Shown: positions 1 through 5,560 of the stretch, one piece after another | Numbering within the stretch: position 1 is the stretch's first letter | Layout: the number at the start of each line of letters is the position of its first letter | NCBI GenBank assembly: GCA_026995985.1 | Contig: JALWNF010000078.1 | Span: 1 to 5,560, forward strand | DNA from: Campylobacteraceae bacterium | Lineage (GTDB): Bacteria; Campylobacterota; Campylobacteria; Campylobacterales; Sulfurovaceae | Direction: 5' to 3' | Length of the DNA stretch: 5,560 nucleotides | The notes under the pieces: generated by a model | The model's database searches: none | Seen by the model: only the letters and a program-made list of their open reading frames with translations | What the model was told of the DNA's origin: nothing | Made by a program: the position numbers and the translations under genes

Positions 1-441
1 TCTGTTTTTGATTGGAATCTGTTCTATTATTTTTATATATTTTCCCTCATAGGGCTTTACCTTTGCAAGTCGTTCAAAGAGTCCACCTTTGGCATTTGGT
101 ACTTCAAAGATGTAGTGTTTTATCTCATGCCACTTTTGGCTTGGGGTTTTGTCTCTTACAATAGAGGAGATATTTTCAAAATCTCCTCTTTTGCTCCATA
201 GCTCTCCATCTATCTCAAATGGAGGGTAGTTTTTGGTAAACCATTTTGGAGCGTGGATTATTTTGCCACTTCTACTTATTAACTCTTTACCATTCCAATA
301 GGCTCTTATGCCGTCTAGCTTTTCACTCATAACCCAACCAGATATATTTTGGTCTTTGTAGACCTTTAGCAGAAGTAGCTTGGGTTTCTCTGCAAAAAGA
401 GATAGACTAAAGATTACTACAAATATAGCTAATCTCTTCAT
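1..441 (-). CDS. Exported ATP-dependent DNA ligase, LigE-like (N-terminal part, runs off the window)
   Basis: The 147 visible codons encode the N-terminal half of an ATP-dependent DNA ligase, which seals nicks through a lysine-AMP intermediate. Motif I reads SEKLDGIRAYW (K41 is the adenylated lysine, with D43, G44 and R46). SRSGK (56-60) fits the next conserved block, FEIDGELW (75-82, with D78 and E80) fits motif III, and HYIFEVP near residue 112 fits motif IIIa. Residues 1-17 form a signal peptide: MKR, a hydrophobic stretch, then cleavage after LFA. The small exported ligases of Campylobacter, Neisseria and Haemophilus (about 250-280 residues, LigE group) have this plan and are thought to act in the periplasm. 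The missing half should hold motifs IV-V and the OB domain. The ATG at 439-441 lies inside the end of wlbC (35-bp overlap). An in-frame GTG directly upstream, itself preceded by a TGA stop, is the only other start that keeps the signal peptide. No clear Shine-Dalgarno is visible, so translation may depend on wlbC. The ligase call is firm; its biological role is not known from the sequence. Confidence 0.9.
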   Translation of the reverse strand, partial: MKRLAIFVVIFSLSLFAEKPKLLLLKVYKDQNISGWVMSEKLDGIRAYWNGKELISRSGKIIHAPKWFTKNYPPFEIDGELWSKRGDFENISSIVRDKTPSQKWHEIKHYIFEVPNAKGGLFERLAKVKPYEGKYIKIIEQIPIKNR

Positions 442-1501
442 CACTCAAATATGGATTCATAGGCAGACTCATAATCTCATTAGACACCCTCTCTGCTATT
501 GGAAAATCTCCTTTTTTATACCCTAAGTAACTAAAACACTCTTGAAGATGCAAAGGCATAGGATAATGAACAGCAGTAGGAATGCCCTTCTCTTTTAGTC
601 TGGCTTGAACCTCATCTCTATTTTGAACTCTAATAGAGTATTGAGCCCAAGCAGAAGTAGCTCTCTCATCTACAAATGGTAAAACTAACTCTTCACTCTT
701 CACTCTTAACTCTTCACTATATTTAACTGCTACCTCTTGACGAAGAGCTAAATCTTTTTCATAATGCTTTAACTTCACATTAACTACAGCACACTGAATG
801 GTATCCATTCGTCCACCCATACCAATATATTTATGATGGTAGCGTTTTGATTGTCCATGAACTCTTAGCATTTTTATCTTCCCTGCTAACTCATCACTAT
901 TTGTAAAGAGTGCCCCACCATCTCCAAAACACCCCAAAGGTTTAGCAGGGAAAAAGCTTGTAGTTGAGATGTCGCCTAAGTTGCTATCGGTTTTACCCTT
1001 AAAGGTGCTTCCAAAACTTTGAGCTCCATCTATGATGATTTTTAATTTTGGATGTTTAATTTTTAATTGTTCTAGTGCCTCAATATCACTTGGTTGACCA
1101 TATAGACTTACGGCTATAATTGCTTTTGTTTTTTCTGTAATTTTCTCTTCTATTTTACTAACATCTATATTATAACTCTTCTCATCTATATCTACAAATA
1201 CAGGCTTTGCTCCTAAAAAGGCTATGGTCTCTGCTGTAGCTATAAATGTAAAAGGGGTAGTAATAATCTCATCATCTGGCTTAATATCTAGTGCCATCAT
1301 AGCTAAAAGCAGAGCATCTGTTCCACTGCTACAAGTTATGGCATGTTTTGTACCTGTAAAGTTTTGCAGGTTCTCCTCTAGCTCTTTTACCTCTTCTCCC
1401 ATAATGTAGTTTGATTTGTCTAGTACATTATGAATTGCTTGGTCTATCTCCTCTTTATAGAGTTGATATTGATATTGTAGTTTTGCGAAATCTATTCTCA
1501 C
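407..1501 (-). CDS. wlbC: UDP-2-acetamido-2-deoxy-3-oxo-glucuronate aminotransferase (WlbC/WbpE family, DegT/DnrJ/EryC1)
   Basis: This PLP-dependent sugar aminotransferase (364 aa, normal family length) is predicted to convert the 3-keto sugar made by WlbA into UDP-GlcNAc3NA, with glutamate as the usual amino donor. Visible fold type I landmarks are SSGTDAL (58-64, phosphate binding), IIDGAQSFG (156-164, with D158 and Q161 contacting PLP), and [16 protein letters not shown] (182-197), in which K187 is the Schiff-base lysine. The C-terminal block [14 protein letters not shown] (307-320) is typical of WbpE/WlbC and separates it from generic DegT proteins. The start is GTG: its first bases overlap the TGA stop of wlbB (GTGA), AGAGGT lies 9 nt upstream, and the N-terminus [19 protein letters not shown] matches family starts. 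Stop is TAG. Residues 262-273 ([12 protein letters not shown]) are encoded by a 7-bp tandem repeat in what should be a variable surface loop. Without the neighbours, another 3-keto or 4-keto sugar aminotransferase would be possible; the wlbA-wlbB context supports this assignment. Confidence 0.88.
   Translation of the reverse strand: MRIDFAKLQYQYQLYKEEIDQAIHNVLDKSNYIMGEEVKELEENLQNFTGTKHAITCSSGTDALLLAMMALDIKPDDEIITTPFTFIATAETIAFLGAKPVFVDIDEKSYNIDVSKIEEKITEKTKAIIAVSLYGQPSDIEALEQLKIKHPKLKIIIDGAQSFGSTFKGKTDSNLGDISTTSFFPAKPLGCFGDGGALFTNSDELAGKIKMLRVHGQSKRYHHKYIGMGGRMDTIQCAVVNVKLKHYEKDLALRQEVAVKYSEELRVKSEELVLPFVDERATSAWAQYSIRVQNRDEVQARLKEKGIPTAVHYPMPLHLQECFSYLGYKKGDFPIAERVSNEIMSLPMNPYLSDEEISYICSNL
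687..718 (-). repeat. 7-bp tandem repeat inside wlbC
   Basis: On the coding strand, AGTGAAG or AGTTAAG is repeated head to tail about 4.6 times (units on the plus strand start at 687, 694, 701, 708 and 715). Units differ only at one position (G or T). Because 7 is not a multiple of 3, three units encode seven residues, giving the protein-level repeat [12 protein letters not shown] at wlbC 262-273. Gain or loss of one unit would shift the reading frame and truncate the enzyme. The present copy number keeps the frame open. The repeat is seen directly; any switching is inference. Confidence 0.85.
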
Positions 1502-2070
1502 TTTTTTAGTACCTCTAAACTGTTATCTTTTAATTTATATGTAGCAAACTCATCTTGGGCAATATTGTCACTATTAAATTTTAAAGTATTACCACTAATC
1601 CCAACCCAACCAATCTGTTTTGCAGGAACACCAACCATTAAAGCATAAGGTTTTACATCTCTGTTAACTACTGCTCCACTTCCAATTAGTGCATACTCTC
1701 CAATAGTCACACCACAAACAATAGTAGCATTTGCTCCAATTGAGCAACCCTTTTTAAGGAGTGTCTTTTTAAACTCATCTTTTCTTTGAATAAAGGCTCG
1801 TGGGTTAATGACATTTGTAAAGACCATAGATGGACCTAAAAAGACATCATCTTCTACCTCTACACCCTCATAGATTGAGACATTGTTTTGAACCTTTACT
1901 CCATTGCCAACTTTTACCTTTGGTCCTACTACACAGTTTTGTCCAAATGAGCAGTTAGTTCCAATGGTTGTATGGCTTAAAATATGAGAAAAATGCCATA
2001 TCTTAGTCCCATCTCCTATGTTAACCTCTGTATCAACAATGGCTGTTTCATGTTTAAAAAAATTAGACAT
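1498..2070 (-). CDS. wlbB: UDP-2-acetamido-3-amino-2,3-dideoxy-glucuronate N-acetyltransferase (WlbB/WbpD family)
   Basis: This is a left-handed beta-helix acetyltransferase (190 aa, full family length) predicted to move acetyl from acetyl-CoA to the 3-amino group of UDP-GlcNAc3NA, giving UDP-2,3-diacetamido-2,3-dideoxy-glucuronate in the cytoplasm. Imperfect hexapeptide repeats run from about residue 11 to 135 (for example [55 protein letters not shown]). The segment [18 protein letters not shown] (83-100) is the characteristic loop of WbpD/WlbB; N86 corresponds to the active-site asparagine reported for this family. [11 protein letters not shown] (146-156) is the standard closing motif and should lie in the acetyl-CoA region. 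AAGGTGA sits 7 nt before the ATG, inside the end of wlbA, and the two genes share one base (TAATG), so translation is probably coupled. It overlaps wlbC at its other end. No catalytic feature appears to be missing. Confidence 0.9.
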   Translation of the reverse strand: MSNFFKHETAIVDTEVNIGDGTKIWHFSHILSHTTIGTNCSFGQNCVVGPKVKVGNGVKVQNNVSIYEGVEVEDDVFLGPSMVFTNVINPRAFIQRKDEFKKTLLKKGCSIGANATIVCGVTIGEYALIGSGAVVNRDVKPYALMVGVPAKQIGWVGISGNTLKFNSDNIAQDEFATYKLKDNSLEVLKK

Positions 2071-3035
2071 TACCCAATCACCTTTTTACAAAATGGGTGG
2101 TAGTCTCCCTTTAATCCAATAGCATCTAAATTACGGATTGTAGATACTGTAGAAATTGATGCATAAGCTTCATCTAAACCAAAACCATTACCTTTTAAAA
2201 TCTCCTCATAACTTCTAGTATGCAAATCTGTAAAGCCTCCACTAAACTCTATCTCTTCTCCATCTACAGTAATACTTCTATAGGTTCTCTGCCCTAAATC
2301 TTTTATATCTTGTGGAATATAGTCATAATTTACAGACAAAAACCATCTAACATTTGCATTTTTAAGTCTAAATGAACCAGCATTACAATCAGGAGTTTTA
2401 ACATGTACTACACTCTCTTGTACATCTCCAAATATCCAAGTAAGCATATCATAAAAGTGTACACCAATATTTGATGCAATTCCTCCAGACTTCGCTTCAT
2501 TGCCTTTCCATGAGATAAAGTACCACTTACCTCGTGAGGTTAAATAGGTTAAGTCAATATCATACATTCTATCTGGATTGGCTTCTAGCTCTTTTGTTAC
2601 CTTCTCTTTTAGGGCTATAATTGAGGGATGTAGTCTAAGTTGTAAAATATTGTTAACTTTATGTCCTGTCTCCTCTTCTATTATCTTTAGCTGGTCAATA
2701 TTCCAAGGATTAAGAACAAGTGGCTTCTCACAGATAGCATCAGCTCCACTCTTTAGGGCAAAACGTATATGAGAATCATGCAGATAGTTAGGAGAGCATA
2801 TCGATACATAGTCTATCTTTTTACCTGTATCTCTTCTGTACTTATCAACAAATCTATCAAATCGTTCAAACTCTGTAAAAAAACTTGCCTCTGGAAAATA
2901 GCTATCCATAATGCCTATACCATCATAAGGGTCAAGTGCTGCTACTAGCTCATTTCCTGTCTCTTTTATTGCTTTCATATGTCGTGGAGCTATGTAACCT
3001 GCTGCTCCTATTAGTGCAAAATTCTTTTTGTCCAT
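2070..3035 (-). CDS. wlbA: UDP-GlcNAc-uronate 3-dehydrogenase (WlbA/WbpB family, Gfo/Idh/MocA)
   Basis: This NAD-dependent oxidoreductase (321 aa) is predicted to oxidise C3 of UDP-N-acetylglucosaminuronic acid to the 3-keto intermediate used by WlbC. The N-terminal Rossmann fold starts at residue 5 with [14 protein letters not shown] (glycines 10 and 13), followed by the acidic strand-end VAALDP (D35). CEKPLVLNP (102-110) contains the Gfo/Idh EKP signature with K104. The C-terminal domain has [13 protein letters not shown] (166-178) and [17 protein letters not shown] (182-198), where H193 and D196 fit the conserved active-site region. The WYFISWKG and KSGG segments are specific to the WlbA/WbpB branch and argue against GnnA, which oxidises UDP-GlcNAc for lipid A synthesis. 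Some family members recycle tightly bound NADH with 2-oxoglutarate; the sequence alone does not settle that here. The ATG follows AAGGA at 11 nt, a slightly long spacing, but the protein start matches the family. A promoter-like element lies upstream, so this is probably the first gene of the wlb unit. Confidence 0.9.
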   Translation of the reverse strand: MDKKNFALIGAAGYIAPRHMKAIKETGNELVAALDPYDGIGIMDSYFPEASFFTEFERFDRFVDKYRRDTGKKIDYVSICSPNYLHDSHIRFALKSGADAICEKPLVLNPWNIDQLKIIEEETGHKVNNILQLRLHPSIIALKEKVTKELEANPDRMYDIDLTYLTSRGKWYFISWKGNEAKSGGIASNIGVHFYDMLTWIFGDVQESVVHVKTPDCNAGSFRLKNANVRWFLSVNYDYIPQDIKDLGQRTYRSITVDGEEIEFSGGFTDLHTRSYEEILKGNGFGLDEAYASISTVSTIRNLDAIGLKGDYHPFCKKVIG

Positions 3036-3068
3036 AATAGATTTTATCCTTTTTTAATAATAAAAATT

Positions 3069-3074
3069 ATTTTA
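3069..3074 (-). promoter_or_regulatory. Promoter -10 element upstream of wlbA
   Basis: In the 92-bp gap before wlbA the minus strand reads TTTGATAAAAT, an extended -10 (TTTGnTAAAAT) close to the Campylobacterota sigma-70 consensus TTTGnTATAAT. The hexamer TAAAAT is at 3074-3069. Upstream there are only T-rich stretches and no good -35 (TCTAAT at the 17-bp position), as is usual in this phylum. A transcript would start near 3062, giving a leader of about 26 nt to the wlbA ATG. The rest of the gap is plain AT-rich sequence with no recognisable operator or strong terminator. Assigned from sequence pattern only. Confidence 0.5.
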
Positions 3075-3127
3075 TCAAATAAATAAATACAATTAGATAA
3101 AAAAGTAAAATTATATTGACAATATAG

Positions 3128-4117
3128 CTATATTATATGCTCCATCTTTATCATTTTAGCAATATTTTGATGTGTCTTATCATTCCAATGTTTATCGCAA
3201 GGATACCCTTCTAAAGATAAGTTGTGTTTTTTCATTAACTTATATAGGTCATAAAAATCTATTTTTTGCTCAGATAAAAATTGCATTAGTCTATTTTTTA
3301 ATATTTTATTCTCTCCATATACTATTACTTTATACTCTACCCCTCTCCTGTTTAGTAGCTTTTTTATTTGATATATAGCACCTTTAATTTGCAACCAATT
3401 GTGAGATAAATCTTCCACTTCTCTACTCTCTTTATGACTCTCTTTAGATTTCTCCTTCTTTTTATTTTTAATATAGGCTCTAATCCTTGTCAATAGCGAA
3501 TATATCTCAAAATTTGATAAATGAGCTTTTATCTCATCTTTTTTAGTTTTATCTCTAGGAGGTATAACTTTATAGTGTTCAAAATCTGAAAAGTCTAAAA
3601 ATACAGTTGGGTTCATTGATGTTTTGTCGTAACCAATGCTATCACCCTCATATATATCTTTATCCATATTTATAAAATGAATAACCTCTTTTGCATTCTC
3701 TAAACTACTCTTCTTTTGTAGTATTACAAGCTGTTGTACGGGTGATGTTGCTGCCATAGCATGATTTAAGAAGTTATATTTTCCATTGTAGAGTCTATAT
3801 AGAGAGTTGTGAATAATATTTTCATTATGTACCATAAGTGCTTCTATATAAGAGTCACCTAAAAGAATTATATCTTTTTTCTCTCTTTGATACTCATAGG
3901 AGTTTTTTACAAACCCTTTATCATCAAAAAAAAACTCTGTATCGTAACACCCCTGTAACCATCTACTAGAGAAGTTTTTTTTATGCCATAGACCTAAATC
4001 TTTATCATATACAATAGGTTCAGCACCTAGTGTAAAGGGTGAGTACCTTAAAAAAAACTCAAAGAGTACAAAGGCTAATGCTATTGAGAATATAACTGTA
4101 AAAATTTTTTTAAACAT
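3128..4117 (-). CDS. Membrane-anchored SGNH/GDSL-hydrolase-like protein, probable polysaccharide O-acyltransferase partner
   Basis: This 329-residue protein has an N-terminal signal anchor (about 5-24) after MFKK, placing the rest in the periplasm. IILLGDSYIEAL (83-94) is SGNH block I, with nucleophile S89. CDKHWNDKTHQNIA (307-320) is block V, with D308 and H310 completing the triad. Block II (FLNHAMAATSPVQQL, 116-130) has no glycine at the usual oxyanion-hole position, and block III (FINMDKDI, 148-155) departs from the common GND/GNN form. A Lys/Glu/Ser-rich stretch at 217-236 looks like a flexible linker. Its start lies 10 bp after the MBOAT stop, with AAGG just before the ATG, so the two are almost certainly co-expressed. 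In AlgI-AlgJ/X and PatA-PatB systems the MBOAT exports the acyl group and the SGNH protein places it on, or removes it from, the glycan. By context this one probably O-acetylates a surface polysaccharide. The substrate is unknown, and an esterase role is possible. Confidence 0.75.
   Translation of the reverse strand: MFKKIFTVIFSIALAFVLFEFFLRYSPFTLGAEPIVYDKDLGLWHKKNFSSRWLQGCYDTEFFFDDKGFVKNSYEYQREKKDIILLGDSYIEALMVHNENIIHNSLYRLYNGKYNFLNHAMAATSPVQQLVILQKKSSLENAKEVIHFINMDKDIYEGDSIGYDKTSMNPTVFLDFSDFEHYKVIPPRDKTKKDEIKAHLSNFEIYSLLTRIRAYIKNKKKEKSKESHKESREVEDLSHNWLQIKGAIYQIKKLLNRRGVEYKVIVYGENKILKNRLMQFLSEQKIDFYDLYKLMKKHNLSLEGYPCDKHWNDKTHQNIAKMIKMEHII
3425..3448 (-). repeat. Two-copy 12-bp tandem repeat in the SGNH gene linker
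   Basis: ACTCTCTTTA followed by TG or GA occurs twice in a row on the plus strand (3425-3436 and 3437-3448). It encodes the in-frame repeat KES(H/R) within the charged linker of the SGNH protein. Being a multiple of 3, copy-number change would alter linker length without breaking the frame. Confidence 0.6.
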
Positions 4118-4127
4118 CTCTTACCTT

Positions 4128-5543
4128 TTAGAAATTAAAATAGATAAACTCTGATGCTTTATCACCAACTATTCTAAAATATAACATCTGTAGTAGTGCA
4201 AATGTAAAAAATAGAGTTATAAAAAAGGTATAGTATTTTTTTAGTGATTTAACTAATTCATTAGAGTTTTTAAATAGTAATACAATAATAAATGCCATAA
4301 AAAGATATAACAGAGAGTATCTATATGTAAAACTATCATAATATAGTGAGAATCCATCTACTCCAAACATACCTTTTAGCACCTTTAATGCATCATCTAA
4401 GCTATTTGCTCTAAAAAAGACTCTTGTAAAGTTAATGTAAAAAAAGGTTATAATCCAAGCCAAGACTAAACTCATCTTAAATCCAAGCTGTTTCCATTTG
4501 TGATTAATAATTAGTGCAACACCATGCAAAAATCCCCAAATAACAAAACCCCAACCTGCACCATGCCAAAGACCAGCAAAGAGAAGTGTTATCATAAGAT
4601 TTATATAGGTTCTACTCATGCCTTTTCTGTTACCACCTAGAGGAATATAGATATAGTCTCGTAAAAATCTACCAAATGTAATATGCCATCTTCTCCAATA
4701 ATCCTGCACACTTGTTGCTCTATATGGAGAGTTGAAGTTAATAGGTAGTTTAATATTAAAAAGCAGTGCAACACCTATTGCCATATCTGCGTATCCTGAA
4801 AAATCAAAATAGAGTTGAAATGTATACGATAGACTTGCAATCCAAGCCTCAGCAAATGTTAGAGTTACAGAGTGGTCAAAACCATTTGCTGTCCATATAG
4901 CAAAAGTATCTGCAATAACAACCTTCTTAAAAAGACCTATAGAGAATATAAATAGACCAGCCATTATATTGTCTATATCTATAGAGCTATTTTTAGGTTT
5001 TATAAACTGTGACATCATCTCCTTATGGTGAACAATTGGTCCAGCTATTAGTTGTGGGAAGAATGTAACAAAGAGGGCATAGTTCAAAAAGTCATACTCC
5101 TTAGTCTCACCTCTATATGAGTCAACAAGATATGCAATCTGCTGAAATGTAAAAAATGATATAGCAAGAGGGAGTGCAAGGTGCATAAGCTCTATATTTG
5201 AATCAAAAACAAAATTTATATTTGTTATAAAAAAATCCAAATATTTGTAGTATATTAACAGAAGTGCATTTCCTAGTATGCCTATGGTTAAAATAGTTTT
5301 TTTGGAGACTATATGCTCCTCTTTATTATACCCTGCAAGAGTCTTGCCTATAGAGTAGTTAAATATAATCGAAGCAATTATAATATTTAAATACAAAACA
5401 TTCCACCAAGCATAAAAAAATAGACTGCTAAGTACTAAAAAAATTTTAGAAGCTCTATTTTGTTTTCTACTTTTTAAAAAGAAATAGATAAAAAAGGTTA
5501 TAGGTAAAAATGCAAATATAAATTCATAGCTATTAAATAGCAT
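4128..5543 (-). CDS. MBOAT family membrane O-acyltransferase (AlgI/DltB/PatA type)
   Basis: This is a polytopic inner-membrane protein of 471 residues, the normal length for AlgI-like MBOATs, with roughly ten to twelve hydrophobic segments. The start MLFNSYEFIFAFLPI is the classic N-terminus of the family. Signature regions follow in order: FFPQLIAGPIVHHKEM (161-176), LYFDFSGYADMAIG (244-257), then SVQDYWRRWHITFGRFLRDYIYIPLGGNRKG (278-308) with conserved H287, and the catalytic block LLFAGLWHGAGWGFVIWGFLHG (320-341) with the invariant H327. The C-terminus FIYFNF also matches the family. Such proteins take an acyl group, usually acetyl, from a cytoplasmic donor and pass it across the membrane to an extracytoplasmic acceptor or partner. 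The adjoining SGNH gene is the expected partner. The ATG is preceded by AGGA at an 8-nt spacing. Its promoter and any upstream operon members lie beyond the window. DltB is unlikely because no dlt genes are visible; the glycan substrate cannot be read from the sequence. Confidence 0.92.
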   Translation of the reverse strand: MLFNSYEFIFAFLPITFFIYFFLKSRKQNRASKIFLVLSSLFFYAWWNVLYLNIIIASIIFNYSIGKTLAGYNKEEHIVSKKTILTIGILGNALLLIYYKYLDFFITNINFVFDSNIELMHLALPLAISFFTFQQIAYLVDSYRGETKEYDFLNYALFVTFFPQLIAGPIVHHKEMMSQFIKPKNSSIDIDNIMAGLFIFSIGLFKKVVIADTFAIWTANGFDHSVTLTFAEAWIASLSYTFQLYFDFSGYADMAIGVALLFNIKLPINFNSPYRATSVQDYWRRWHITFGRFLRDYIYIPLGGNRKGMSRTYINLMITLLFAGLWHGAGWGFVIWGFLHGVALIINHKWKQLGFKMSLVLAWIITFFYINFTRVFFRANSLDDALKVLKGMFGVDGFSLYYDSFTYRYSLLYLFMAFIIVLLFKNSNELVKSLKKYYTFFITLFFTFALLQMLYFRIVGDKASEFIYFNF

Positions 5544-5560
5544 CTCTCGTTTCCTACTTT

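Noticed and set aside
1224..1409. 61-codon plus-strand open frame
   Set aside because: It lies wholly antisense to wlbC, has Ser/Val-rich composition typical of a shadow frame, and matches no known family.
2578..2772. 64-codon plus-strand open frame
   Set aside because: It lies wholly within antisense wlbA, whose protein is strongly conserved; nothing supports an independent gene.
407..3035. Alternative reading of the cassette as GnnA/GnnB lipid A 3-amino sugar genes
   Set aside because: A dedicated WbpD-type N-acetyltransferase is present, and the WYFISWKG and KSGG segments of the oxidoreductase fit WlbA/WbpB acting on the uronic acid.
3116..3121. Plus-strand TTGACA resembling a -35 box
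   Set aside because: No suitable -10 follows at 16-18 bp and no plus-strand gene lies downstream.
3099..3126. Possible intrinsic terminator after the SGNH gene (minus strand TATATT-GTC-AATATA followed by a T-rich run)
   Set aside because: The stem is six A-T pairs only with a 3-nt loop and the T-run is interrupted, so it would be very weak and is expected by chance in such AT-rich DNA.
3172..3378. 68-codon plus-strand open frame with hydrophobic stretches
   Set aside because: It is antisense to the SGNH gene, and the hydrophobicity follows from T-rich sequence opposite a Lys-rich protein. No domain is visible.
1..5560. CRISPR arrays, tRNA or rRNA genes, insertion sequences, attachment sites
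   Set aside because: No spaced repeats, cloverleaf sequences, transposase coding or terminal inverted repeats are seen; nearly all of the window is coding sequence for recognised families.

Overview
The window is AT-rich, and every gene reads on the minus strand, so biological order runs from high to low coordinates. The compact layout, overlapping starts and stops, a TTTGnTAAAAT-type -10 element with no clear -35, and a DNA ligase with a signal peptide all point to a Campylobacterota genome (Sulfurimonas, Sulfurovum or Arcobacter relatives). This placement is an inference from style and gene content; no marker gene proves it.

Layout in transcription order. (1) 5543-4128 encodes a full-length MBOAT membrane O-acyltransferase of the AlgI/DltB/PatA type. 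After a 10-bp gap, 4117-3128 encodes a membrane-anchored SGNH/GDSL protein. Together they form a typical two-part system that carries acyl groups (usually acetyl) across the inner membrane and transfers them to a polysaccharide. (2) A 92-bp AT-rich gap (3127-3036) holds a promoter-like element. (3) 3035-407 is a tightly overlapping three-gene cassette, wlbA-wlbB-wlbC (equivalent to wbpB-wbpD-wbpE). It encodes the oxidoreductase, N-acetyltransferase and aminotransferase that convert UDP-GlcNAc uronic acid to UDP-2,3-diacetamido-2,3-dideoxy-glucuronic acid. (4) From 441 to the window edge is the first half of a predicted exported ATP-dependent DNA ligase (LigE-like), which starts inside the 3' end of wlbC.

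Taken together, this is part of a surface-polysaccharide locus (O-antigen, capsule or exopolysaccharide). One unit supplies an unusual acidic di-N-acetylated sugar precursor, and the other probably O-acylates the exported polymer. The first pathway enzyme (the WbpA-type UDP-GlcNAc 6-dehydrogenase), any 2-epimerase (WbpI/WlbD), glycosyltransferases and flippase are not in the window. The ligase does not belong to the sugar pathway but may be co-transcribed with it.

I recognise every gene at family level and see no strong evidence of an undescribed system. The points most worth a second look are a 7-bp tandem repeat inside wlbC that could cause frameshift switching, the divergent oxyanion-hole blocks and Lys/Glu-rich linker of the SGNH protein, and the exported ligase overlapping the sugar operon.
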